A stretch of 64,000 nucleotides of DNA, taken from assembly GCF_905171765.1 (NCBI RefSeq), contig NC_053391.1, positions 108,598,644 through 108,662,643 on the forward strand, in the 5' to 3' direction. Shown here piece after piece: positions 32,308-43,832 of this stretch. Source of the stretch: Bufo bufo (lineage: Eukaryota; Chordata; Amphibia; Anura; Bufonidae). Numbering within the stretch: position 1 is the stretch's first letter; each line of letters starts with the position of its first letter. Both the position numbers and the translations under genes were made by a program. The notes beneath the pieces were generated by a model. That model made no database searches and was not told the origin of the DNA. It worked only from the letters and a program-made list of their open reading frames with translations.

Positions 32308-34018
32308 GCCTTCCCGTGACGAGCCTGTGAGATCCAGCCTGTGTTTCAAAAATGAAATCATTGTGTAAAACTTACATAAATAAAACAAAAGTATACATAT
32401 TAGGTATTGCCGCATCCGTAATAACATGCTCTATATAAATATCACATGACCTAACCCCTTTAGTGAATACCGTAAAAAAAAAAAAAACGGTGTAAAAAAT
32501 GCCATTTTTTGTCACCTTACATCACAAAGTGTAATAGCAAGCGATCAAAAAGTCATACGCACCCCAAAATAGTGCCAATAAAACCGTCATCTCATCCCAC
32601 AAAAATCATACCCTACCCAAGATAATCACCCAAAAACTGAAAAAACTATGGCTCTCAGACTATGGAAACACTAAAACATGATTTTTTTTGTTTCGAAATG
32701 AAATCATTGTGTAAAACTTACATAAATAAAAAAAATAGTATACATATTAGGTGCTCAATAAAAATACCACATGATCTAACCTGTCAGATTAATGTTGTAA
32801 ATAACAAAAAATAAATAAATAAAAAGCTATTTCTTGTTACCTTGCCTCACAAAAAGTGTAATATAGAGCGACCAAAAATCATATGTACCCTAAACTAGTA
32901 CCAACAAAACTGCCACCATATCCCGTAGTTTCTAAAATGGGGTCACTTTTTTGGAGTTTCTACTCTAAGGGTGCATCAGGGGGGCTTCAAATGGGACATG
33001 GTGTCAAAAAACCAGTCCAGCAAAATCTGCCTTCCAAAAACCGTATGGCATTCCTTTTATTCTGCGCCCTGCCGTGTGCCCGTACAGCAGTTTACGACCA
33101 CATATGGGGTGTTTCTGTCAGGACCATAAATAGAGTTTTGTTTGGCTGTTAACCCTTGCTTTGTAGCTGGAAAAAAAATATTAAAATGGAAAATCTGCCA
33201 AAAAAGTGAAATTTTGAAATTGTATCTTTATTTTCCATTAATTCTTGTGGAACACCTAAAGGGTTAACAACATTTGTAAAATCTGTTTTGAATACTTTCA
33301 GGGGTGTAGTTTCTAGAATGGGGTGGTTTTGGGTGGTTTCTATTATGTAAGCCTCACAAAGTGACTTCAGACATGAACTGGTCCTTAAAAAGTGGGTGTT
33401 TGAAAATTTTAAAAAAAAATTCAAGATTTGCTTCTAAACTTCTAAGTAGTGTTGAGCGAACTTGTGTTTTAAGTTCGGAGTCTAAAGTTCGGGTTCGGGT
33501 TATCGAAGTATCCCGTTATGGATTCCGCTACCACGGACCAGAACGGAATTTAGAATCCATAACGGAATACTTCGATAACCCGAACCCGAACTTTAGACGC
33601 CGAACTTAAAACACAAGTTCGCTCAACACTACTTCTAAGCCTTGTAATATCCCCAAAAAATAAAATATCATTCCCAAAATGATCCAAACATGAATTAGAC
33701 ATATGGGGAATGTAAAGTATTAACAATTTTTAGAGGTATTACTATGTATTATAGAAGTAGAGAAATTGAAACTTAAAAATTTGCTAATTTTTCCAAATGT
33801 TTAGTAAAGTTGGTATTTTTTTATAAATAAAAATTATAATTTTTTACTCCATTTTACCAGTGTCATGAAGTACAATATGTGACGAAAAAACTGTCTCAGA
33901 ATGGCCTGGATAAGTCAAAGTGTTTTAAAGTTATCACCACATAAAGTGACACTGGTCAGATTTGCAAAAAATGGCCTGGTCCTTAAGGTGAAAATGAGGG
34001 ACCCTAAGGGGTTAAAGG
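32308..34018 (+). mobile_element. Truncated piggyBac-like element (N family), copy 2
   Basis: The right end is CCCTAAGGGGTTAA (TTAA 34013-34016 region), followed directly by AGGAAAAAATGCAC, which continues the ~380-bp array unit. The insertion therefore used the TTAA of that unit. The left end is missing: the sequence starts within an internal piece (CCTTCCCGTGACGAGCCTGTGAGATCCAGCC, compare about 40976-41008) and jumps to the tandem arrays. It carries a nested hAT MITE at 33447-33631. Confidence 0.75.
33447..33631. mobile_element. Palindromic hAT MITE (185 bp) with 8-bp target duplication
   Basis: The ends are TAGTGTTGAGCGAACTTGTG and its inverse. The 8-bp duplication CTTCTAAG lies at 33439-33446 and 33632-33639. 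The empty site CTTCTAAACTTCTAAGCC is present in N1 at about 23130. Nearly the whole element is one hairpin. Confidence 0.94.
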
Positions 34019-34411
34019 AAAAAATGCACTTCAGTATACATTTTCCCCCCATTTTGCGAAAACCCCATATGTGCTCGTAGCCTGCTGTTTTGGCGCAAGG
34101 CAGGCCTCTAGAGGCAAAGTGCAAAATATGGTTTTTGTAGGCCTGAATTGGCAGACATGGATTTTTAGCTGCCATGTCACATTTAAAAAATTTCCTGAGG
34201 TCCTTAGAAATAAAAACAAAACAAGAAGTGACCCCATTTTGGATAGTGGACCCCCGTATGAATATTTTAAGGGGTGAAAAGGGCACTTTTGACCTAACAA
34301 ATGTTTCATAGAAATGAATATGTAGTGGTTTGTGAAAAGTGGATATGTAAGCTATGCGGACTAAATCAGAGGTATAAGGTGGTAAAATTACAGGGTACAT
34401 CAAGGATGAAA

Positions 34412-35890
34412 TTAATACTCCATGGATGTGTGGTAGATTCTAAAACACTCCTGCATGAACAGGACAGGTTTTTCAGGTCTGGTTTTGCAGTTGTAAATGG
34501 TGTCTTTCCTTATCCCCCTTTTGGATCACACCCTGCATCTTTTTTGGGTCCTTCCCTTCCTTGCTGTCTGGGGGACTTGACCTGGAAAATGTTGCCCTGG
34601 TACGACACGGGCACCATGACCTCCAGAAGTACTGGGACCCTCCCCGGCCTGGCTTTGAAAAATTAGGGCCTTGATAACCACCTCTTGGAACTGGAGGAAA
34701 GTTCCTGTGTGGCCTGCAGATTTAAATGGCACGTACGCATTGTACATTGCCACCTGTACATTGTGTACGGCCAGCTTTTTGTACCACACTTTTGTTTTTC
34801 GTGTGGCACTATAGGGCTTCAGAACCTGATCTAAAAGATTAACCCCTCCCATGTGCTTATTGTAGTCCAGGATGCAAACTGATTTGGGGACAGTGGTAGT
34901 GGTACCTCGCACGTGAGCTGGACAGTGGTAGTGGTACCTCGCACATGAGCTGGTATTTGTGTGAACGGTGGTCAGTACAAGGACGTCCCATTTGTCCTTG
35001 TACTTAACTGCCAGTATGTTCTCATGGAGGAGAGCCCTGCTTTCACCCATTCTCAGTGGTTGCCCTACCAGGGATCTAGGGAGGCCTCTCTGATTTTTGA
35101 GCTCTGTGCCGCAAGCCACAGTACTTCTGGTAGTTAGGGACCTGAATAGGGGTATGCTGGTATAATAGTTATCCACATAGAGGTGGTAAACCTTATCCAG
35201 CAGTGGGTGCAGCAAGTCCCACACAATCTTTCCACTAACTCCTAGGATGGGGGGGCATTCTGGGGGTTCCTGGAGCTACTCTCACAAAGTTTGTAAATTT
35301 TTATGCCATACCTTACTCGTTTGCTAGGCAGGTACTGGCGGAATCTAACCCTCCCTTTGAAAAGTAACAGGGAGTCATCTACATATACATTTTTATCAAG
35401 GGTGTACACCTCAGCAAACTTGGTGTTAAAGTGGTCAAGGACGGGCCTATCCTTGAACAGATGGTCAAATGTCGGCTCATTTGGGATGGGCACTCTGTAT
35501 TGTCGTTGTAGTGTAGGAATTTCCAAATTGACTAAAAATGCTTCCGGGTCCTGGTGTTACTGTAAATTGGAGTCTGGTAGAAAATGTCCGAACTCCAATA
35601 TTTCCTGATGTTTGGCTTCTTTACTACGCCCATATGCAGCACGAGTCCCCAAAACTTCATCATCTTTGCTGCACTTACTGGGGTCCAACCTAGAGGTCTA
35701 GCGTATGGCGAGGTAGGGTTCTGAGCTATAAATTGGTTTGGGCCACCATTAAATTTACAAAATCTTCAGAGAATAAGATTTTGAAAAAATCTTGTTTTGT
35801 GAAGCCCGCACTGTCTATCTGTATTCCGGAGATGCCTACAAAATCCGGAATTTGGGGCTGATAATCGTCTTCTCCCTCACTGGCCGACTC
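34412..35890 (-). pseudogene. piggyBac transposase, degenerate
   Basis: N-terminal remnant near 35890-35735 (FFKILFSEDFVNLMVAQTNL). The best-preserved parts are 35242-35526 (VLDHFNTKFAEVY, VDDSLLLFKGR, FRQYLPSKR) and 34526-35224 (YVDNYYTSIPLF, NKHMGGVNLLDQ). In piggyBac enzymes the catalytic acids lie in V/IDE, YVDN and GGVD. The third is Asn here (GGVN). Frameshifts occur at about 35240 and in the N-terminus. A short duplicated stretch (TGGACAGTGGTAGTGGTACC) sits at about 34870-34950. A TGA at 34526-34528 replaces a Cys codon of the C-terminal Cys-rich domain, after which the frame continues 37 codons to TAA at 34412. It is not active. The family is PGBD4-like by motif. Confidence 0.92.
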
Positions 35891-36189
35891 GGAGACGGGC
35901 CACTTTTATTTTATTGGGGTGTTTTGTGTGAAATGTGTAAAACTTTATTGTGCGTCCGTGCAGACACTGCAGTATAAAAATTTACTGCAGATACAAAAAA
36001 AGAACACTATCTAAAAATTAACATATACAGTAGCTGCTTTTTTCTTGCCATAATACAAATTCTAACAGTCTATTCAGTAGGACTATCAGCTGTGTATCCA
36101 CCTGACTTCTCCTCAACACAACTGATGGTCCCAACCCCATTTATAAGGCAAGAAATCCCACTTATTAAACCTGACAGGGCACACCTGTG
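35891..36189. other. Flank of piggyBac gene, unassigned
   Basis: AT-rich DNA between the N-terminal transposase remnant and a Tc1 tail. It is probably the 5' part of the piggyBac element. No clear TTAA terminus was recognised. Confidence 0.4.
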
Positions 36190-36463
36190 AAGTGAAAACC
36201 ATTTCAGGGGACTACCTCTTGAAGCTCATCAAGAGAATGCCAAGAGTGCGCAAAGCAGTAATCAAAGCAAAAGGTGGCTACTTTGAAGAACCTAGAATAT
36301 GACATATTTTCAGTTGTTTCACACTTGTTTGTTATGTATATAATTCCACATGTGTTAATTCATAGTTTTGATGCCTTCAGTGTGAATCTACAATTTTCAT
36401 AGTCATGAAAATAAAGAAAACTCTTTGAATGAGAAGGTGTGTCCAAACTTTTGGTCTGTACTG
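36190..36463 (+). mobile_element. 5'-truncated Tc1/mariner tail
   Basis: It encodes the end of a transposase (KLIKRMP-like, then KAVIKAKGGYFEE with a frameshift) and the terminus GGTGTGTCCAAACTTTTGGTCTGTACTG, followed by TA. The left part of the element is absent. This terminus differs from the other Tc1 families in the window. Confidence 0.8.
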
Positions 36464-36479
36464 TATATATACGGTATAT

Positions 36480-37374
36480 ATTTATATTCTAACTATTACT
36501 TTTTAAAAAAAAGGAAAAAAAAGGGACAGATGAAAAAAATATACATATCTGCGCCCAAAAAAAGAGCCCAGGTGCTGAGCAGTACGGACTGATCAGCACT
36601 TGGTGTTCACAGCTCGCACACAGAAAAACTGGTGCAGAGCAGGAAAAACATATTTTTTTTATAAAAGTGACAAAAAAAAATCTAAATTTCTTCCGCAGGC
36701 AAAATCGGATGGGAGGGGTGGGGTGGATTAGGGATCTGGAACTTCTGCTGCAGAAAAAAATAATAAAAATCACTGCAGCAGAATGTGCCAGATGTTCTAC
36801 TTCTTCTATACAGGAGCAGTAAAGACAGTGAAAGCTGTGGTAGAACCACAAATCCCAGCAGATCGAGCACAGAGAAGCACAGAACCTCTCAGCATGCAGT
36901 CACCAGCTAGAATGGCTGCATGCAGAGAGGTTCTGCCCTTTCCTGTGCAGCTATAGTGCGGCCGTTGGCTGGAGCGTTGTTCAAGCCAATCGCAGCGCTG
37001 GCAGGGGACCCAAAACACTGGTGTCCCCTTCCTCACCTCGGAGGTGACCGGTGCTGACCAGTTCAGCACCGGCCACCTCCCCCTGACTCTCCCCCCCCGA
37101 CCCGCGCCACAGCTTACATGTGCTTCCGGCACTGCGATGTTCCGTCATCACTGATCGGCCAATCGCAGCGCACTGAGCTGCAGGGGGGCCGAAATAGCCG
37201 ATGCTGCACTTACCCGGCATGGCTGCCTGTCGGTAAGAGCAGCCATCGCCCTCCGATCCCCCCACGATTTTCACCCAGAGCCCGGCGGACCTCGAGCCGT
37301 ACATGTACGGCGCTGGTCCTTAAGTCAAGTCCAGTAGCGCCATACATGTACGGCACGGGTCCTCTACGGGTTAA
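36480..37374 (-). mobile_element. piggyBac-like element fragment with TTAA end
   Basis: Read on the minus strand it begins TTAACCCGTAGAGGACCCGT (37374) and continues with CCGTACATGTATGGCGC hairpins and GC-rich sequence like the left part of the N family. The inner part (36480-36850) is low-complexity. The other end is not found. Confidence 0.6.
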
Positions 37375-37740
37375 GCAGATCTGCTTGTTTTTTCTGTTAT
37401 CTGAAGCCACGCCACCTGAGCCCCCTCTGCCCTGCAGCCGAATCCGTCCATAGCTGCACGCAACATGGAGGGGCTTCACAACAAGCTCGTCCATGCCAGA
37501 TGATCTGTGCAGTCTATCTGCGCCTGCGTACTTCTCCCTCACCTGTAAGAGCACAACATGTACAGTCTGCTCCCATCACTGGTGCCCTCAGAGTGTGAAA
37601 GAAATCAGCAGCTAGCGGAGAAGGAGGATGTGCTTTTCTGAAGTTCCCTGCCATAACACCCTCTTGAGCGCCTGCATACAGTAGGCATTTTAAAGATTTT
37701 TTTTCCGGTCGCTGTCCGACCCAAAAATGGGCGGAGCCTA

Positions 37741-37741
37741 G

Positions 37742-37808
<67 letters not shown>

Positions 37809-37846
37809 CATACATACACACATACACACAGTATATACTGTATATA
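37741..37846. repeat. (TA)n / (CATA)n microsatellite
   Basis: About 60 bp of pure TA followed by TACATACACA-type repeats. The adjoining Tc1 element is inserted at its edge (TA at 37845-37846). Confidence 0.95.
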
Positions 37847-38617
37847 CACTCACCTAAAGAATTATTAGGAACACCATACTAATACGGTGTTGGACCCCCT
37901 TTTGCCTTCAGAACTGCCTTAATTCTACGTGGCATTGATTCAACAAGGTGCTGATAGCATTCTTTAGAAATGTTGGCCCATATTGATAGGATAGCATCTT
38001 GCAGTTGATGGAGATTTGAGGGATGCACATCCAAGGCACGAAGCTCCCGTTCCACCACATCCCAAAGATGCTCTATTGGGTTGAGATCTGGTGACTGTGG
38101 GGGCCATTTTAGTACAGTGAACTCATTGTCATGTTCAAGAAACCAATTTGAAATGATTTGAGCTTTGTGACATGGTGCATTATCCTGCTGTTGTAGCCCA
38201 TCCGCCTCAAGGTTTCACAAATGCTTTGCTGCATACCTTGGTTGTAACGAGTGGTTATTTCAGTCACCGTTGCTCTTCTATCAGCTTGAATCAGTCGGCC
38301 CATTCGCCTCTGACCTCTAGCATCCACAAGGCATTTTCGCCCACAGGACTGCCGCATACTGGATGTTTTTCCCTTTTCACACCATTCTTTGTGAAATACT
38401 CAGACCGGCCCGTCTGGCACCAACAACCATGCCACGCTCAAAATTGCTTAAATCACCTTTCTTTCCCATTCTGACATTCAGTTTGGAGTTCAGGAGATTG
38501 TATTGACCAGGACAACCCCCCTAAATGCATTGAAGCAACTGCCATGTGATTGGTTGACTAGATAATTGCATTAATGAGAAATAGAACAGGTGTTCCTAAT
38601 AATTCTTTAGGTGAGTG
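37847..38617 (-). mobile_element. Deletion derivative of the DD36E Tc1/mariner family (771 bp)
   Basis: The termini are CACTCACCTAAAGAATTATTAGG and its inverse, flanked by TA. It shares sequence with 1-1137, but the transposase centre is deleted: CCTGCTGTTGTAGCCCATCC joins sequence equivalent to about 165 with about 603 of the longer copy. It is non-autonomous. Both ends are intact. Confidence 0.92.
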
Positions 38618-38639
38618 TATATATATATATATATATATA

Positions 38640-38998
38640 TAGTGGGGTTTCGCTCTGGTAGGCAGGGTAAGCGGACGCAGTACAGAGGCAACAACAAGTT
38701 TGTAAAGCAAAACTTCAGTGTTTATTCACACATAAGGCAAAAGTAAAACGACACTTTGCAGTCTTGGTGTTAGTTCACACAATGGAACGTCCACAGAACA
38801 AAAAAATCACCTTGTTGGCAGTTTTATCTCCAGCGGTCCACAGCAGCCTTTAGGGGGCCTGTTTCTCAGCGTGTGGCTCTCAGCCCTCCAGCAGAGCACA
38901 AAGCCTCAGATCCCAAACACAGAGACTCAGCTGCTGAGCCCAGCTGCCTATTTAAAGGACAGCCAGGTGCTGCCAAAACCCGGACCAACACTTAGGCC
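38640..38998. other. Unclassified repeat-like segment
   Basis: It starts AGTGGGGTTTCGCTCTGGTAGGCAGG and contains AACTTCAGTGTTTATTCACAC, a phrase like one near 45700 (AAACTACACTTTACTGAAACC). It may be part of an LTR read in antisense, but no TG/CA ends or target duplication were identified. Confidence 0.35.
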
Positions 38999-39396
38999 TC
39001 TTTCACACGGGCGTCATGTTTTAGGGCCGGATAAGATGCGCGTGCGTAGCTCTAAAATGCACAATTTTTCTACGCAAGTGCAAAACATTTTAATGCGTTT
39101 TGCATGCGCGTGAGAAAAATCGGCATGTTTGATACCCAAACCCGAACTTCTTCACAGAAGTTCGGATTTGGGATCGGTGTTGTGTAGTTTTTATTATTTT
39201 CCCTTATTTCATGGTTATAAGGGAAAATAATAGCATTCTTAATATAGAATGCTTAGTAAATTAGGGCTGGAGAGGTAAAAAATTTAAAATAATTTAACTC
39301 ACCTTAATCCACTTGTTCGCGCAGCCCGGCTTCTCTTCTGTCTTATTTCTTCAGGAGCTGGGTAAAGGACCTTTGATGACGTCACTGCGCTCATCA
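38999..39396. mobile_element. MITE fragment with GGCCTCTTTCACAC terminus
   Basis: One end (TTAGGCCTCTTTCACACGGG) matches the MITE at 28036-28516. The body contains the hairpins GAACTTCTTCACAGAAGTTC and AAGGGAAAATAATAG. The other end is lost at the junction with the truncated Tc1 copy at 39397. Confidence 0.6.
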
Positions 39397-40227
39397 CATG
39401 TCCCAGATGTGCTCAATTGGATTCAGGTCTGGGGAACGGGCGGGCCAGTCCATAGCATCAATGCCTTCGTCTTGCAGGAACTGCTGACACACTCCAGCCA
39501 CATGAGGTCTAGCATTGTTTTGCATTAGGAGGAACCCAGGGCCAACCGCACCAGCATATGGTCTCACAAGGGGTCTGAGGATCTCATCTCGGTACCTAAT
39601 GGCAGTCAGGCTACCTCTGGCGAGCACATGGAGGGCTGTGCGGCCCTCCAAAGAAATGCCACCCCACACCATTACTGACCCAATGCCAAACCGGTCATGC
39701 TGGAGGATGTTGCAGGCAGCAGAACGTTCTCCACGGCGTCTCCAGACTGTCTCACGTCTGTCACATGTGCTCAGTGTGAACCTGCTTTCATCTGTGAAGA
39801 GCACAGGGCGCCAGTGGCAAATTTGCCAATCTTGGTGTTCTCTGGCAAATGCCAAACGTCCTGCACGGTGTTGGGCTGTAAGCACAACCCCCACCTGTGG
39901 GCGTCGGGCCCTCATATCACCCTCATGGAGTCTGTTTCTGACCGTTTGAGCAGACACATGCACATTTGTGGCCTGCTGGAGGTCATTTTGCAGGGCTCTG
40001 GCAGTGTTCCTCCTAGCACAAAGCCGGTCCTGCTGCTGGGTTTTTGCCCTCCTACGGCCTCCTCCACGTCTCCTGATGTACTGGCCTGTCTCCTGGTAGC
40101 GCCTCCATGCTCTGGACACTACGCTGACAGACACAGCAAACCTTCTTGCCACAGCTCGCATTGATGTGCCATCCTGGATAAGCTGCACTACCTGAGCCAC
40201 TTGTGTGGGTTGTAGACTCCGTCTCAT
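39397..40227 (-). pseudogene. Tc1/mariner transposase (DD34E) lacking its C-terminus, second Asp changed
   Basis: Open from ATG of [14 protein letters not shown] (40227) through LFTDESRF to SPDLNPIEHIWD, where the element is truncated, so the last ~60 residues are missing. The second catalytic Asp is Asn (MQNNARPH against MQDNARPH in the copy at 18590-19613). The N-terminal linker is shorter by a few residues (QQQDRLCARRN). The two DNA-binding motifs are intact, so at most it could be a binding-competent, cleavage-dead product. Confidence 0.88.
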
Positions 40228-40521
40228 GCTACCACTAGAGTGAAAGCACCGCCAGCATTCAAAAGTGACCAAAACATCAGCCAGGAAGCATAGGAACTGA
40301 GAAGTGGTCTGTGGTCACCACCTGCAGAACCACTCCTTTATTGGGGGTGTCTTGCTAATTGCCTATAATTTCCACCTGTTGTCTATCCCATTTGCACAAC
40401 AGCATGTGAAATTGATTGTCACTCAGTGTTGCTTCCTAGGTGGACAGTTTGATTTCACAGAAGTGTGATTGACTTGGAGTTACATTGTGTTGTTTAAGTG
40501 TTCCCTTTATTTTTTTGAGCA

Positions 40522-40523
<2 letters not shown>
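39397..40523 (-). mobile_element. Truncated DD34E Tc1/mariner element, second copy
   Basis: Same family as 18337-23550. The right terminus (TTATTTTTTTGAGCAG, ending about 40523) abuts TATATA. The other end is missing: the element starts abruptly at TCCCAGATGTGCTCAATTGG. It holds the intact TTAA (GTTGTTTAAGTG, about 40490) that is occupied in the first copy. Confidence 0.92.
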
Positions 40524-40574
<51 letters not shown>

Positions 40575-40577
40575 GTA

Positions 40578-40609
<32 letters not shown>

Positions 40610-40617
40610 CTATGTAC

Positions 40618-40655
<38 letters not shown>
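40524..40655. repeat. Compound (TA)n(CA)n microsatellite
   Basis: Alternating TATATA and CACACA/GTGTGTG blocks. A TTAA-type piggyBac-like element begins shortly after. Confidence 0.95.
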
Positions 40656-40658
<3 letters not shown>

Positions 40659-40676
40659 TATTTTTTAAATGTTTAA

Positions 40677-43600
40677 CTCCTTAATGACCTGCGCCATACA
40701 TGTACTGCGCAACCGGACGTGACTTAACGCCCAGCACCGTACACGTACGGTGTGCTGATCGGGCAGGTGCAGGAGCTAATAGCCGGACCCCTGCTGTATG
40801 TGCTGGCATCGGTGAAATAACCGATGACGGCGCATTAACCCCTGCACGGCCGCAGTTAGCGCTGACCACGGCACGTGCGGGCTTTAGACATGGGGGGGGG
40901 TGGCCATCGGGTCGCTGCTGTGACGTGGACCAGATGGCAGGGAAGGCAGCCCGATACCTTCCTTAGGCATCGTGGCTGCCTTCCGTGACAGCCTGTGAAA
41001 TCCAGCCCCCTGTATTACACTGGTAATACACTTACAGCCAATGCATTACAATACAGAAGTATTGTCATGCATTGTATAGAGGATTAGACCCCCAAAAGTT
41101 GAAATCCCAGAGTGAAAAAAAATAAAAAAAATAAAGTTTTACAAGAAAATTTAAAGTTTCAAGAAAAAAAGCTTCCTTTTCCCCAAAATAAAGTAGAAAA
41201 AAAAATAGGGAAAAAAGTAAAGTAGACATATTAGGTATCGCCGTGTCCGTATCGACCGGCTCTATAAAAATATCACATGAACCAACCCCTCATGTGAACA
41301 CAGTCAAAAAAATTAAATAAAAACAGTGCAAATAAATTTTTTGGGGTCAATTTACATCACTAAAAGTGCAACACCAAGCGTTCAAAAAGGCTTATGCCCC
41401 CCAAAATAGTACCAATCTAACTGTCACCTCATCCTGTAAAAAATAAGTTCCTACCTAAGACAATCGCCCAAAAAAAATTAATAAATGTGGCTCTCAAACT
41501 ATGGAGACACTTAAACATGATTTTTTGTTTCAAAAATGATATTATTGTGTTAAATGTAAAATAAATAAAAAAGTATACATATTAGGTATCGCCGCGTCCG
41601 TAACAACCTGCTCTATAAAAATACCACATGACCTAACCCCTCAGGTGAACACCTTAAAAAAGATAAAATAAAAACGGTGTCAAAATAGCAATTTTTTGTC
41701 ACCTTACATCACAAAAAGTGTAATAGCAAGCGATCAAAAAGTCATATACACCCCAAAATAGTGCCAATCAAATCGTCATCTCATCCCGCAAAAATTATAC
41801 CCTACCTTAGGCAATCGCCCCAAAAACTGAAAAAACTATGGCGCTCAGACTATAGAGACACTAAAACATGAAACTGTTATTGTGCAAGACTTAAAAAAAA
41901 AGTATACATATTAGGTATCGCCGCGACCTTAAGAACCTGCTATATAAAAAATATCAAATGACCTAATCCCTCTAGGTGAGCACTGTAAAAAAGATAAAAT
42001 AAAAACGGTGTCAAAAAAGCCATTTTTTGCACCTTACATCACAAAAAGTGTAATATCAAGTGATCAAAAAGTCATACGCACCCTAAAATAGCACCAATCA
42101 TCCCATACTGAAAAAAATTAGCCCTTACATAAGACAGTCGCCCAAAAAATAAAAAAATAAATATGGCTTTCAGAATATGGAGACACTAAAAAATCATTTT
42201 TTTTCAAAAATGCTTTATTATGTAAAACTGAAACAAACATATTTGTTATTGTCGCGTCCGTAACAACCTGCTCTATAAAATACCACATGATCTAACCTGT
42301 CAGATGAACATTGTAAATAACAAAAAATAAAAAAGGTGCCAAAAAAAGCTATTTTTTGTTACCTTGCCTCACAAAAAGTGTAATATAGAGCAACCAAAAA
42401 TCATATGTACCCTAAAATAGTACCAACAAAACTGCCACCTTATCCCGTAGTTTCCAAAATGGGGTCTTTTTTTGGAGTTTCTACTCTAGGGGTGCATCAG
42501 GGGGTCTTCAAATGTGACATGGCAGCTTAAAATTATCCCAGTGAAATCTGCCTTCCAAAACCATATGGCGTTCCTTTCCTACTGCGCCCTGCCGTTTGCC
42601 AGTACAGCAGTTTACGACCACATATGGGGTGTTTCTGTAAGCTACAGAATCAAGGCAATAAATATTGAGTTTTGTTTGGCTGTTAACTCTTGCTTTGTTA
42701 CTGGAAAAAAATTGATGAAAAATGGAAAATCTGCCCAAAAAGTGAAATTCTGAAATTTCATCTCCATTTTCCTTTAATTCTTGTGGAGCACCTAAAGGGT
42801 TAACAAAGTTTGTAAAATCAGTTTTGAATACCTTGAGGGGTGTAGTTTCTAAAATGGGGTCATTTTTGGGTGGTTCCTGTTACGTAAGCCTCACAAAGTG
42901 ACTTCAGACCTGAACTGGTCCTTAAAATATGAGTTTTGGAAATTTTCTGAAAAATTTCTAGATTTGCTTCTAAATTACTAAGCCTTCTAACGTCCCCAAA
43001 AAATAAAATGCCATTTACAAAATGATCCAAACATGAAGTAGAGATATGGGAAATGTAAAGTAATAACTATTTTTGGAGTTATTACTCTATTATAAAAGTA
43101 GAGAAATTGAAATTTGCTAATTTTTTAAAAAGTTTGGTATTTTTTTATAAATAAAAATGAAATATTTTGACTCAATTTTACAACTGTCATGAAGTACAAT
43201 ATGTGATAAGAAAACAATCTCAGAATGGCCTGGATAAGTAAAAGCTTTTTAAAGGGATTCTGTCACCTCGTTTTAGCTTATAGAGCTGTGTCCTTTTATG
43301 GTGTTTAAAAAATGATTTTCTAGATATGTAAATGACGCTGTTAAGGAGCCCAAGGGGCTGTACTAACCTTCTTGGAGCCCAGCCACGCCCCCCTGTGAAG
43401 GAGCTCAGCACCGCCTGCTTCCTCCAAATCTCCTCCTTGCTCACAGTTAGATTGCCGTAATCTCGCGATGTGTAGTTCCTTCCCTGAGGCTGATGCCAGC
43501 AAAGGGAAGGAACACTATACTGGCACTGCGCATCGCGCGATTACAGCAATCTAACTGGAGGAGATTTGGAGGACGCAGGCGGTGCTGGGCTCCTTCACAA

Positions 43601-43832
43601 GGGGGCGTGGCTGGGCTCCAAGAAGGTTAGTACAGCTCCTTACCAGGGTCATTTAAACACAATCAAAGACACAGCTTTATGGGACAGGTATATTGCGGAC
43701 ATGCTAGCGGCAATCTAGCCGTGCATGTCCGCAGCTCTGTAAGCTAAAACGAGGTGACAGAATCCCTTTAAAGTTATTACCACATAAAGTGACACATCAG
43801 ATTTGCTAAAAATGGCTTGGTCCTGAAAGGGT
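40677..43832 (+). mobile_element. Non-autonomous piggyBac-like element N3
   Basis: TTAA at 40673-40676 and 43833-43836. The left end is CTCCTTAATGACCTGCGCC and the right end is, inverted, ACCCTTTCAGGACCAAGCC. Same plan as N1: a GC-rich left part with the ACATGTA hairpin, a ~355-bp array (41235-42400) and ~395-bp units (42430-42900). It contains a nested MITE at 43253-43767. Confidence 0.85.
43253..43767. mobile_element. Palindromic MITE (515 bp) at TTAA inside N3
   Basis: The ends are AGGGATTCTGTCACCTCG and its inverse, flanked by TTAA at 43249-43252 and 43768-43771. The empty site GTTTTAAAGTTATCA occurs in N1 (about 23428) and N2 (about 58932). The arms share GGAGCCCAGC and CTCCTCC-type blocks. 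Confidence 0.92.
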
